A stretch of 13,993 bases of DNA from a bacterium Ga0077546 (lineage in GTDB: Bacteria > Cyanobacteriota > Vampirovibrionia > Obscuribacterales > Obscuribacteraceae), in the NCBI GenBank assembly GCA_001464165.1, contig LNEX01000390.1, forward strand, positions 1-13,993, written 5' to 3'. This document shows positions 1 to 6,638 of the stretch, in pieces. Under the pieces are notes generated by a model that saw only the letters and a program-made list of their open reading frames with translations, had not been told where the DNA came from and ran no database searches. How positions within the stretch are numbered: position 1 is the first letter of the stretch; the number at the start of each line of letters is the position of its first letter. Position numbers and translations under genes: made by a program.

Positions 1-579
1 TCATCTCGGTCTTCAAGTTTTGGCCACTTTTGCATGGCAAATCGGGAGAACTTCTCTTCAATTTTGGACCAGATTGAAACTGAGATGATTTCACCGTTCA
101 GTATTTTGCGCTTGGGTATTGTTATTAATGGTCAGCCGGTAAAAGAGCTAGTCTTGAATGAGGTATTGGTCGCCCATAGCTCACCAGCGGCAACAAGTCG
201 CTATTTAATCGAGGTTGGCGAGCACAAAGAAGAGCAGCGTTCGTCAGGTATATGGGTCAGTACTCCGGCTGGTTCTACTGGATCGTTGCGTTCGGCTGGT
301 GGAACCATTATGAGTTTGTCCGAGCGTAAGTTTCAGTACAAGGTGAGAGAAGCCTGTATGAGGCCGGGGCAGAGCTGGCAGCTTTTGGACGGATTTTTAA
401 ATGAAGATCAAAGCATGCGGATTGTCAGTGAGATGCGCACTGGTGAAGTTTATATAGACGGCCCCCACATTATTCATACACTAACATTAGGTGATGAACT
501 AGTGATCAAGCCCTCACATGATTTGAGAGCCTTTATTCATTCAAGTGTTAACGATGTCTTTTTGAAGGTAAAGAAATGA
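1..579 (+). CDS. nadK: NAD(H) kinase, C-terminal part (5' end cut by window)
   Basis: This would phosphorylate NAD or NADH to NADP(H) in the cytoplasm. The reading frame is open from base 1 without a stop, so the gene very likely starts outside the window; the first internal ATG is at 34. The N-terminal GGDGT ATP motif of the family would lie upstream and cannot be seen. Counted from the ATG at 34, residues 42-52 (NEVLVAHSSPA) match the family's NE/ND motif and residues 77-83 (TPAGSTG) match the glycine-rich nucleotide-binding motif, followed by SAGG. The later QYKVRE and VYIDGPH segments recall plant NADK3 (NADH kinase) more than classical bacterial NadK; this comparison is from memory. The TGA stop overlaps the ATG of the following Mur ligase gene (ATGA), so the two genes are probably translationally coupled. 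The family call is firm; the NADH preference is inference. Confidence 0.85.
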   Translation, partial: SSRSSSFGHFCMANRENFSSILDQIETEMISPFSILRLGIVINGQPVKELVLNEVLVAHSSPAATSRYLIEVGEHKEEQRSSGIWVSTPAGSTGSLRSAGGTIMSLSERKFQYKVREACMRPGQSWQLLDGFLNEDQSMRIVSEMRTGEVYIDGPHIIHTLTLGDELVIKPSHDLRAFIHSSVNDVFLKVKK

Positions 580-1979
580 CCAACAACGGCAAATTAACAA
601 GCTCAGATCATGCTGCCATAATAGTTGCTCAGCTTGCTGCTGCTGCCATTCGTCGCTTGGGTCTAGGTCTCGGCTCCAATCTGCCAGGACGATTGGCAAG
701 AAAACTATCACCGACAGTTTTGAGTCACCTTTCTGCGCAAACATCTCGAGGTGTAATCGCTGTCACCGGTACCAATGGCAAGAGCACTACTAGTGGGATT
801 CTTTCGTCTATTCTGCGCACTGCTGGATTTACTTTTGCACACAACCGTCAGGGTGCCAATCTGGTTACTGGTATTACGGCTTCTTTAATTGAGTCTTCCA
901 ATTGGAAAACTGGAATTGCAGCAGATTTGTGTTTGTTTGAAATAGATGAGGCTGCCCTACCAGTGGTGGCTAAAGAAGTAAAAATTGATAGTGTTGTGGT
1001 AACTAATTTATTTCGCGATCAGCTTGACCGCTTTGGTGAACTTGATACCACTGCTCGATTGATTAATGCCGGTATTAATCTAAATAATTCAGTGGCTATT
1101 CTTAATAGCGATGATCCTAACGTTAGCCAGTTAGCTCCTGACGTAGAACATCTCTTTTTTGGTCTTGAGTCCCTTGTGCCGTCAGCCGCTGAAGTAGATA
1201 ACAGTGTTTCACCAAGCGCCAATATGGAGCTTTCCTATTGTGGTAAGTGCGGTAAAGAAGTCAGCTATAGCACTGTCTTCTATGGTCAGATTGGTCATTG
1301 GTATTGCCAGGGGTGTGGTTTTAAACGACCGAGCCCTTCGGTGATAGCCCGTGATGTGGAAGTCTCAGCTACGCAAAGCCGCTTCAAGTTAGTCATACAA
1401 GGAAAGAGTGAAGAGTGCGTTTTGCCTCTACCTGGTTTGTTCAATGTTTACAACGCTTTGGCTGCTGCTGCTGCTGCCTATCATCTTGGTGCTAGTCGCG
1501 AAGCTATTCGTTATGGTTTGAAAGAGTACTCAACTCTTTTTGGTCGGTCTGAAAGAATGACCATTGAAGGCAAGTCAATAATCGTACAATTAATTAAAAA
1601 TCCTGCCGGAGCAACCCAGGCCCTGGCGTCATGTGTCAAGGACAGTAAGGCTAAAGTTCTGATTGCTATCAATGATAACTTAGCTGATGGTCGAGATATT
1701 TCTTGGCTTTGGGACGCTGACTTTGAGCAGCTCGCTGTTCTCAAAAATGGCACCATGATTGTCAGCGGTCAAAGAGCTCAAGATATGGCTGTTAGGCTGA
1801 AATATGCCGGTATCAGCTCAAATCAAATTGCTACTGTGCCAAAATTGGCTCATGCTTTGCGTCAGGGTATCGATGGTCTGGCGGAGGGTGAAACCCTATG
1901 GCTGATGCCTACCTATACTAATTTGCTCGATTTGCAGAAAATTCTCAAGGCCATGGGATATTCCATGAACTGCACATAG
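576..1979 (+). CDS. murT: MurT-type lipid II isoglutaminyl synthase, ligase subunit
   Basis: MurT is a Mur-ligase-fold ATPase. With the glutaminase GatD it amidates the alpha-carboxyl of the stem-peptide D-glutamate in lipid II, using ammonia from glutamine. The 467-residue protein has the P-loop VTGTNGKST at residues 63-71, the Mur central domain with FEIDEAALP (121-129) and TNLFRDQLDRFGE (143-155), and a zinc-ribbon insertion with Cys222, Cys225, Cys244 and Cys247, which is typical of MurT and absent from MurC-F. The C-terminal DUF1727-type domain carries NDNLADGRDISWLWD (366-380), the conserved region that in known complexes supplies an acidic residue to the GatD active site. The ATG overlaps the upstream kinase stop by 4 bases, with AAGG 7 bases before it. 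In many Firmicutes and Actinobacteria gatD follows murT directly; here no gatD is present downstream within the window. The ligase family is certain, the exact amidation role likely. Confidence 0.9.
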   Translation: MTNNGKLTSSDHAAIIVAQLAAAAIRRLGLGLGSNLPGRLARKLSPTVLSHLSAQTSRGVIAVTGTNGKSTTSGILSSILRTAGFTFAHNRQGANLVTGITASLIESSNWKTGIAADLCLFEIDEAALPVVAKEVKIDSVVVTNLFRDQLDRFGELDTTARLINAGINLNNSVAILNSDDPNVSQLAPDVEHLFFGLESLVPSAAEVDNSVSPSANMELSYCGKCGKEVSYSTVFYGQIGHWYCQGCGFKRPSPSVIARDVEVSATQSRFKLVIQGKSEECVLPLPGLFNVYNALAAAAAAYHLGASREAIRYGLKEYSTLFGRSERMTIEGKSIIVQLIKNPAGATQALASCVKDSKAKVLIAINDNLADGRDISWLWDADFEQLAVLKNGTMIVSGQRAQDMAVRLKYAGISSNQIATVPKLAHALRQGIDGLAEGETLWLMPTYTNLLDLQKILKAMGYSMNCT

Positions 1980-2144
1980 GTATTGGTTTCCCGGAGTTTC
2001 TAGGATTTTAGTTTGAAATTGTCTAGTGAATTTTGGCCGTATCATGTGCGCTTTAAGTTGAAATCGGGCAAAACGATTATGACTACTGAATAGCAGGGTC
2101 TGATAATAATCTAGATGGTAATCTGACGTGGGGATTAGTTTGGC

Positions 2145-4139
2145 ATGAGCCCAGGTGCAAAAAATCCAAAGGCAAAGGACAGCTCACTATTTGGTGGTGG
2201 CGAGAGCCTAGTTGGTAAGACTATTGATCGCTTTGAGATTGAAGAGCAGCTTGGTGAGGGCAGTTTGAGCGTTGTCTATCGTGCTCACGATAATGAGTCA
2301 GATGGCACTGTTGTCATCAAGATTATTCACAAGCAGCTCTTGGCCAGTATCAAGAATCTCAAAAAGTTTGAGCAGAAGTTGCGAACATTAATGGCTCTCG
2401 ACGATCCTCATATTTGTACTTATCGCGATGTTGTCATAGTTGAGGGTCGAGTCATTTTAGTGATTCGCCCTATGGTCTTTGAGAGTCTTGAAGATCTCCT
2501 CTCCAAAACCGGTCACATAGGACCAGATCGAGCAGTGAGCATTTTTAGCCAGGTGGCAGAGGCTCTAGAGTCGGCTCTCCGGCTTGATGTTTTGCACCGT
2601 GACATAAAGCCCAGTAACATTCTCATCCTTGATAATCAGAAGTTTGACGATGACATTATGGTGATGGATTTTGGCATTGCCAAGATCATTCAAGATGAGA
2701 GTGCTGAGCACAAGTCAGATCAATATATGACCCGTTCTAAGGAGACTTTTGGCAGTCCTTTGTATTTGAGCCCAGAGCAGTGTGGTGGCAAGAAAGTTGA
2801 TAACCGCTCTGATATTTATTCGCTTGGCTGTGTCATGTATGAGTCGCTTACTGGTAAGCCACCATTTGTCGGCAAGAACGTTTTAGAAACTGCCTACAAG
2901 CATATGAATGATACTCCCCGACCACTGGGCCTAGATCCTGGAATGGAGCCGGTTGCTACCCGCTTTGAAGAAGTCGTGGCTAAGTGTCTGGCGAAGGATC
3001 CCGATAATCGCTATCAAAGCCCAGAACAGTTGCGCCAAGACCTAGAGTTGTTATTGACTGCAACTGATACTGAGTGGGCCAACTCAGCCAATCTCTACAA
3101 AGAGGTAGCTCCGCGCAGAAAACGCAGTCAGGGGGGTGCTTCTGGCAGTAAGAAAAGGGGCTTCTCTATCGAGTCAGCCATTTGGATTGCCGGAATCATC
3201 TTGCTTGTTGGTGTTGTTGGTTTTTGGTCTTGGATTATTCTCAAGCCAGAAAGTAAGAAGTATCCGACCTTTGATAATAATTTGTTGTGGAACGTCAAGG
3301 TCACAGGTAAGCCTACACCAGTAGAGGATTTTGGCAATAAAGAAGAGGCAGCCAAGGTAAATTTGCAGAGTATTGAAAGAGATATTGGCACAAATTGCCG
3401 CGAATATGCCGATGCTCTCCTTGCCCTTGTAACTCTCTATCATGAGTCACAGCACTGGTCTGATGCCCTCACTTATGGACGAAAGCTTACTCAGACAACC
3501 GAGCGTTTAGAGAAGGATGGTCAAGAAGGACCCTGCCAACTGAGCGAATGTTATCGATTGGTTGCCTATGCAGCCTTTTGCTATGGAGCTTTTGAAGAGG
3601 CCGTTCCTGCTGCTGAAAAAGAACTAGAGTTGGCCTCTGGAAAGCCTGCTCTAAACGTTTCGAATATTCAGTGTCTGCGAATTCTTGGAGACATATATTC
3701 ACGTCAAAACAACCTCGGTAAAGCTACTGAAGTCTTCAAGCGTTTCTTTAATTTGGCTGAAATCGAAAAAGAACAGCGTTCGCAAATGTACTGGGATGCT
3801 TGCGGTAAGCTGGCTGATGTCTACCGTCGAGATGGCCTGTTGAAGGAGGCCCAGGCTACCTATAAGCTAGGAATTGATTGGTGGAAGGCTCATGGTAACC
3901 CTGATACTCCCTGGGCGCCCAGAGCGCTCTATGGGTATGCTCTGACTCTTTATGCTCAAGGTGACTATAAGGGTGCAGAGGAGGCACTTAAAGAGGCGAC
4001 TTTGTTGTGTAAAAAAGTGGGTCCTGTTGACCCTGGTCTGCAAGGGGCTATTCGCAAAGTCTACATTGATACTCTTTATCACACTAATATTTTGCATGCC
4101 ATTTCTGTGCAGTTGGGTGAGGGCGAAGATAAGCACTAA
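2145..4139 (+). CDS. Transmembrane Ser/Thr protein kinase with extracytoplasmic TPR-like repeats
   Basis: This 664-residue PknB/Hanks-type receptor kinase should phosphorylate cytoplasmic proteins on Ser/Thr. All catalytic motifs are present: glycine loop LGEGSLSVVY (36-45), ATP-binding Lys59, HRDIKPSN with Asp153 and an RD-type arginine (151-158), DFG (175-177), SPE in place of APE (209-211) and DIYSLG (223-228). The kinase domain spans about 30-305. A basic linker (PRRKRS, then KKRG) precedes one membrane helix at about 344-367, so the N-terminal kinase is predicted inside and residues 368-664 outside. The outer part has helical repeats of TPR character, for example around 420-455, 467-497, 508-540, 549-580 and 591-623, instead of PASTA domains. 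The ribosome site before the ATG is weak (GGGG about 12 bases upstream). Two secreted paralogues follow after 39 bases. Kinase assignment is firm; ligand and substrates are unknown. Confidence 0.93.
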   Translation: MSPGAKNPKAKDSSLFGGGESLVGKTIDRFEIEEQLGEGSLSVVYRAHDNESDGTVVIKIIHKQLLASIKNLKKFEQKLRTLMALDDPHICTYRDVVIVEGRVILVIRPMVFESLEDLLSKTGHIGPDRAVSIFSQVAEALESALRLDVLHRDIKPSNILILDNQKFDDDIMVMDFGIAKIIQDESAEHKSDQYMTRSKETFGSPLYLSPEQCGGKKVDNRSDIYSLGCVMYESLTGKPPFVGKNVLETAYKHMNDTPRPLGLDPGMEPVATRFEEVVAKCLAKDPDNRYQSPEQLRQDLELLLTATDTEWANSANLYKEVAPRRKRSQGGASGSKKRGFSIESAIWIAGIILLVGVVGFWSWIILKPESKKYPTFDNNLLWNVKVTGKPTPVEDFGNKEEAAKVNLQSIERDIGTNCREYADALLALVTLYHESQHWSDALTYGRKLTQTTERLEKDGQEGPCQLSECYRLVAYAAFCYGAFEEAVPAAEKELELASGKPALNVSNIQCLRILGDIYSRQNNLGKATEVFKRFFNLAEIEKEQRSQMYWDACGKLADVYRRDGLLKEAQATYKLGIDWWKAHGNPDTPWAPRALYGYALTLYAQGDYKGAEEALKEATLLCKKVGPVDPGLQGAIRKVYIDTLYHTNILHAISVQLGEGEDKH

Positions 4140-4178
4140 GAAGTGAGCAGATAGAAGTGAGAGTTAAGGTTGCCAACA

Positions 4179-4922
4179 ATGCCAATGCCAGCAATATTTC
4201 TGTCAGCCTTCTTGTGCGCTTCTATCTCCTTGACGCCTGGTGCTCCCGCCTTAGCTAAAGAGAATGCACTTAAGCTTGATCAAGTTCATGGCTTTATGGG
4301 GCGAGGTCAGCTTATTGTCAGTGCTAAGGGCATTAGACTCGAGAACAAGGACAAACTCAAATTCAAATTGGTGGCTAAGGCACCAGATTGGAGAGTAACG
4401 ATTTTTCGAGATGATGACAAAACCTATTTTTCAGAAAGTTTGAAAGAATTTCAAGGAAGTGGACTTTTTTCTGGTTTTGTTATGTTTTTGAAGTCTCGCT
4501 ATCTCTCCCCTGCTCGATATAAGAAGGCGAATATCAAGTTTCTTGGTCGTGATGCTATCCACTGGACTGGCAAAGGTCAGACTTTGATATGTCTTCCATT
4601 TGCTAGTCTTGCTCCTGAAGCTGAGAAGATAGTCTTGGCTGCATACAAAATTCCTACCAATGGCTGCCTACCATTAGAGTGTATCAAGGCCCAGCGTGGC
4701 AACGATTACACCAGCGGTGCCAGTCAGGACGGCGACGTAGAAACTATTCTTGATACTACTAAAATTGAAACTATTGCAGACAGCCCCAAATTTTACACAA
4801 CGCCAAGCGGCTATAAGTTGGCAAAATCGCTTGGAGTAGTCTTTGCCGGAGCGTCAGTGAGGGATGACAGTGTTGAGTTTCAGAATCTCTTTGATATGAA
4901 GCTACCGGGCGGGCGGAGATAG
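4179..4922 (+). CDS. Secreted protein of unknown family, paralogue A
   Basis: I do not recognise this family. The protein (247 residues from this start) begins with a hydrophobic segment ending in APALA before KENALK, which fits a signal peptidase I site near residue 26. The mature part is a mixed, probably beta-rich domain of about 220 residues with no cysteine-rich or known catalytic motif. It is a clear paralogue of the next gene, sharing LVAKAPDWRVT, DDKTYFS, AAYKIPTNG and near the end FQNLF. An in-frame TTG at 4170 would add three residues, but it abuts the only Shine-Dalgarno-like AAGG (4166-4169); ATG 4179 sits 9 bases after it and is preferred. The signal n-region has no Lys or Arg, which is unusual. 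The gene lies 39 bases after the membrane kinase gene and 1 base before its paralogue, so co-transcription is likely. A role at the outer face of the membrane, perhaps linked to the kinase ectodomain, is speculation. Confidence 0.8.
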   Translation: MPMPAIFLSAFLCASISLTPGAPALAKENALKLDQVHGFMGRGQLIVSAKGIRLENKDKLKFKLVAKAPDWRVTIFRDDDKTYFSESLKEFQGSGLFSGFVMFLKSRYLSPARYKKANIKFLGRDAIHWTGKGQTLICLPFASLAPEAEKIVLAAYKIPTNGCLPLECIKAQRGNDYTSGASQDGDVETILDTTKIETIADSPKFYTTPSGYKLAKSLGVVFAGASVRDDSVEFQNLFDMKLPGGRR

Positions 4923-4923
4923 A

Positions 4924-5655
4924 ATGGCTTTTTGCTTCTCTTTCTTCTTCTCTCTTGTTCTTCTGAGCATTCAGCTACCCGCCTATGCTAGAGATGGTGC
5001 CCTTAGGCTTAATCAGACTCATACATTTATGGGGCGTTGCCAGCTAACTGTTAGTGCTCATGGTATTCGTATTGAAAACCTCGACAAACTAAAATTTGTA
5101 CTAGTTGCTAAGGCACCAGATTGGCGAGTGACCTTGTTTCGCAATGACGATAAGACCTATTTTTCGCAAAGTCTCAATGAATTTCAAAATACTGGCTTGA
5201 TGTCGGGCTTCGTCATGGTAGATCGGCCGCGATTGCTCAAGGTGGGTGAGTATAACAAGTCGTCTTTCAAGTTCTGTGGCCATGAGGTGTTTCGTTGGAC
5301 TGGCAGAAACTCTACTTTTAAGTATCTTCCTTTAGGCAAAGTTGCACCACCGGTGGAGAGTATAATTTTTGCTGCATATAAAATTCCTACTAATGGAGGC
5401 TTGCCCGTCTCCTATGTTAAAGCGCAAAGTGGTAGAGACTATACAACTGGCATCAGCGAGGAGGGGCGCTTAGAAACCCTGCTTGATACTAGTAAAATAG
5501 AGTCTGTCGCTGATGATCCCGAGCTTTTCCTTGCTCCTGTTGGATATAGAAAAGCTAAGTCGGTTGGAGTGGTCTTTGTTGGAGCAGCCGCGCGCCACGA
5601 AAGCGGTGACTTTCAGAATCTCTTTGAGATGAGACCAGTAGGTAGGCAGAAATAG
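4924..5655 (+). CDS. Secreted protein of unknown family, paralogue B
   Basis: This 243-residue product is the tandem copy of the preceding gene and belongs to no family I can name. A hydrophobic leader ends in PAYA before RDGALRL, fitting signal peptidase cleavage after residue 22. Its n-region (MAFCFSFFF) has no positive charge, and no alternative start lies between the ATG and the in-frame stop at 4897, so this short leader is the real one. GGAG at 4915-4918 is 5 bases before the ATG and inside the previous gene's end; only one base separates the two genes, suggesting coupled translation. The two proteins align end to end: the N-terminal third and the C-terminal half are strongly conserved, while the stretch after SGFVM (about residues 98-140) has diverged. 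The conserved WRVT, KTYFS and DTSKIES-type segments are probably structural. The copies appear old enough to have diverged, yet both remain intact. Confidence 0.8.
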   Translation: MAFCFSFFFSLVLLSIQLPAYARDGALRLNQTHTFMGRCQLTVSAHGIRIENLDKLKFVLVAKAPDWRVTLFRNDDKTYFSQSLNEFQNTGLMSGFVMVDRPRLLKVGEYNKSSFKFCGHEVFRWTGRNSTFKYLPLGKVAPPVESIIFAAYKIPTNGGLPVSYVKAQSGRDYTTGISEEGRLETLLDTSKIESVADDPELFLAPVGYRKAKSVGVVFVGAAARHESGDFQNLFEMRPVGRQK

Positions 5656-5906
5656 CTAGATTTGCTTAAGTTTGCCAATTTAGGGCGATTCCTGACCATT
5701 TCTTGCTGTTTTCATCCTCCTTTAGGATGATCACTGGCCAGAACGGCATTTTCTATGTGTAGAGTTTGGTACAGATAGGCGGCTGTTCTAGCATGCTGCT
5801 TCAAAGCTTAATTAACCACTCTGAAAGTGCCTACTGGCTCGCTGCAAGGAAAGTCAGGCTGAGTATATCCTTTGACTGATTTTATATCTTTCTGCAGGGT
5901 GTCTAA

Positions 5907-5933
5907 TGGTGTCAACGGCAAGCCGTTACACCA
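5907..5933 (+). promoter_or_regulatory. Inverted repeat just upstream of the ribosome site (operator or leader hairpin)
   Basis: The arms TGGTGT-AACGGC (with a bulged C at 5913) and GCCGTT-ACACCA are complementary over 12 base pairs with only AA between them. As RNA it would fold into a stable hairpin, with a tetraloop if the innermost pair opens, ending 11 bases before the AAAAGGAGG ribosome site. There is no T-run after it, so it is not an intrinsic terminator. As DNA the near-perfect dyad could be an operator for a dimeric repressor. Which of the two applies cannot be told from sequence. Confidence 0.5.
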
Positions 5934-5944
5934 GCTCTCTATTT

Positions 5945-5953
5945 AAAAGGAGG
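5945..5953 (+). promoter_or_regulatory. Strong Shine-Dalgarno site
   Basis: AAAAGGAGG stands 5 bases before the ATG at 5959. It is the best match to the 16S rRNA tail in the window and clearly fixes the start of the receiver-like gene, implying efficient translation unless the upstream hairpin or a factor blocks it. Confidence 0.8.
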
Positions 5954-5958
5954 CAATT

Positions 5959-6453
5959 ATGTCACGCATCCTTGTAGTTCGCGGAATAGACGAAGAATTC
6001 TCTCCATTGCGCCGCTGTTTGCAAGAAAAACATGAACTCTACTTCGTGCATGATATCGAAACTGCTATGGCAGTTCTGCGCCAATTAGATTTGAATATTG
6101 ATCTGGTGGTCGGCAATGTCTATGAAGAAGTAGATGTATTTGAGCTGATCTCATTGGTTCGAGGTGATGTCACTCTTCATTCTATTCCTATGCTCTGCTT
6201 GTCGGGGGAACGGTCTGTTAGGGCCTCGATATTCGACCCGACCCTAGCGAGAGCGGCACTATTATGTGGGGCTGACAAATACTTGAGCATGGATTCGTTT
6301 TGTAGTTTTAGGGCACAAGCGTCTGCTTGTAGTCAATGTCCGTTTTTTGATGAGGGCTGTGACTACAACGGTTTGAGAGAGACGATTGAGGAAATGATCG
6401 CTCTATCTCAAAGAAAAGAAGAACTTGTGAATGCGAATAGGGTAGTTGCTTAG
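5959..6453 (+). CDS. Degenerate response-regulator receiver protein with a cysteine cluster
   Basis: The 164-residue protein is a stand-alone CheY-like fold by pattern: ILVVRGIDE at 4-12 (strand 1), IDLVVGNVYEEVDVFELI at 47-64 (strand 3 and helix 3), IPMLCLSG at 76-83 (strand 4) and GADKYLSMD at 104-112 (strand 5). The residues needed for phosphorylation are altered. The acidic pair after strand 1 is replaced by Arg-Gly, and the acceptor position holds Asn53, so classical His-Asp phosphotransfer is unlikely. After strand 5 it carries Cys115, Cys124, Cys127 and Cys134 (spacing 8, 2 and 6), which may bind a metal or an Fe-S cluster or act as a redox switch. The C-terminal part is a helix and there is no DNA-binding domain. 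It is probably monocistronic, with its own leader and a terminator downstream. The pseudo-receiver call is good; the cysteine role is inference. Confidence 0.75.
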   Translation: MSRILVVRGIDEEFSPLRRCLQEKHELYFVHDIETAMAVLRQLDLNIDLVVGNVYEEVDVFELISLVRGDVTLHSIPMLCLSGERSVRASIFDPTLARAALLCGADKYLSMDSFCSFRAQASACSQCPFFDEGCDYNGLRETIEEMIALSQRKEELVNANRVVA

Positions 6454-6561
6454 TTACCATTCAATACTGAAGTTATGACTGGGGCCAGTCAAGCCCAGAG
6501 TCTTAGAGCCGTTTAGGCAATTAGTTTGTTCTAGCTGTGATTAGGTCTTGCGTCAAAATGA

Positions 6562-6600
6562 AAAGCGGAGAGATTTTCTTAGGAAAAATCTCTCCGCTTT
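6562..6600. terminator. Bidirectional intrinsic terminator between convergent genes
   Basis: A 16-base perfect stem (6562-6577 with 6585-6600) encloses the 7-base loop CTTAGGA. The GC-rich middle (GCGGAGAG) is flanked by A/T-rich arm ends, so each strand reads a GC stem followed by a T-containing tail (CTTTCGTT on plus; CTTTTCATTTT on minus). It lies between the receiver-like gene ending at 6453 and the minus-strand TPR gene ending at 6639, the expected place for a shared terminator. Confidence 0.88.
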
Positions 6601-6638
6601 CGTTAAACGCAATAGGTAACCGAGTACGGCAGACCTTG

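Larger units (their letters stand above)
5656..5958 (+). other. Long non-coding leader before the receiver-like gene
   Basis: This 303-base stretch has no credible coding sequence. It contains a short hairpin at 5712-5730 (7-base stem TCATCCT/AGGATGA, loop CCTTT) and, close to the next gene, a strong inverted repeat at 5907-5933. No convincing sigma-70 promoter could be picked: TTGACT near 5872 has no good -10 at the right distance. The stretch must contain the 3' end of the paralogue transcript and the promoter of the downstream gene. I do not recognise a known riboswitch class in it. Confidence 0.5.

Noticed and set aside
1980..2144. Promoter or terminator between murT and the Ser/Thr kinase gene
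   Set aside because: Two TTGAAA boxes and an AT-rich GATAATAAT are present, but no pair has an acceptable spacing and no stem with a T-tract is seen, so nothing is annotated.
3128..3443. Open frames on both strands within the membrane and linker region of the kinase gene
   Set aside because: They overlap a continuous kinase-TM-TPR frame, lack ribosome sites and encode nothing recognisable.
4170..4178. TTG 4170 as the start of secreted paralogue A
   Set aside because: It directly follows the only AAGG ribosome-site-like sequence, which is correctly placed (9 bases) for ATG 4179 instead.
5712..5730. Hairpin TCATCCT-CCTTT-AGGATGA as a terminator of the secreted paralogue transcript
   Set aside because: The stem is only 7 bases and is not followed by a T-run on the plus strand, so it is not a convincing intrinsic terminator.
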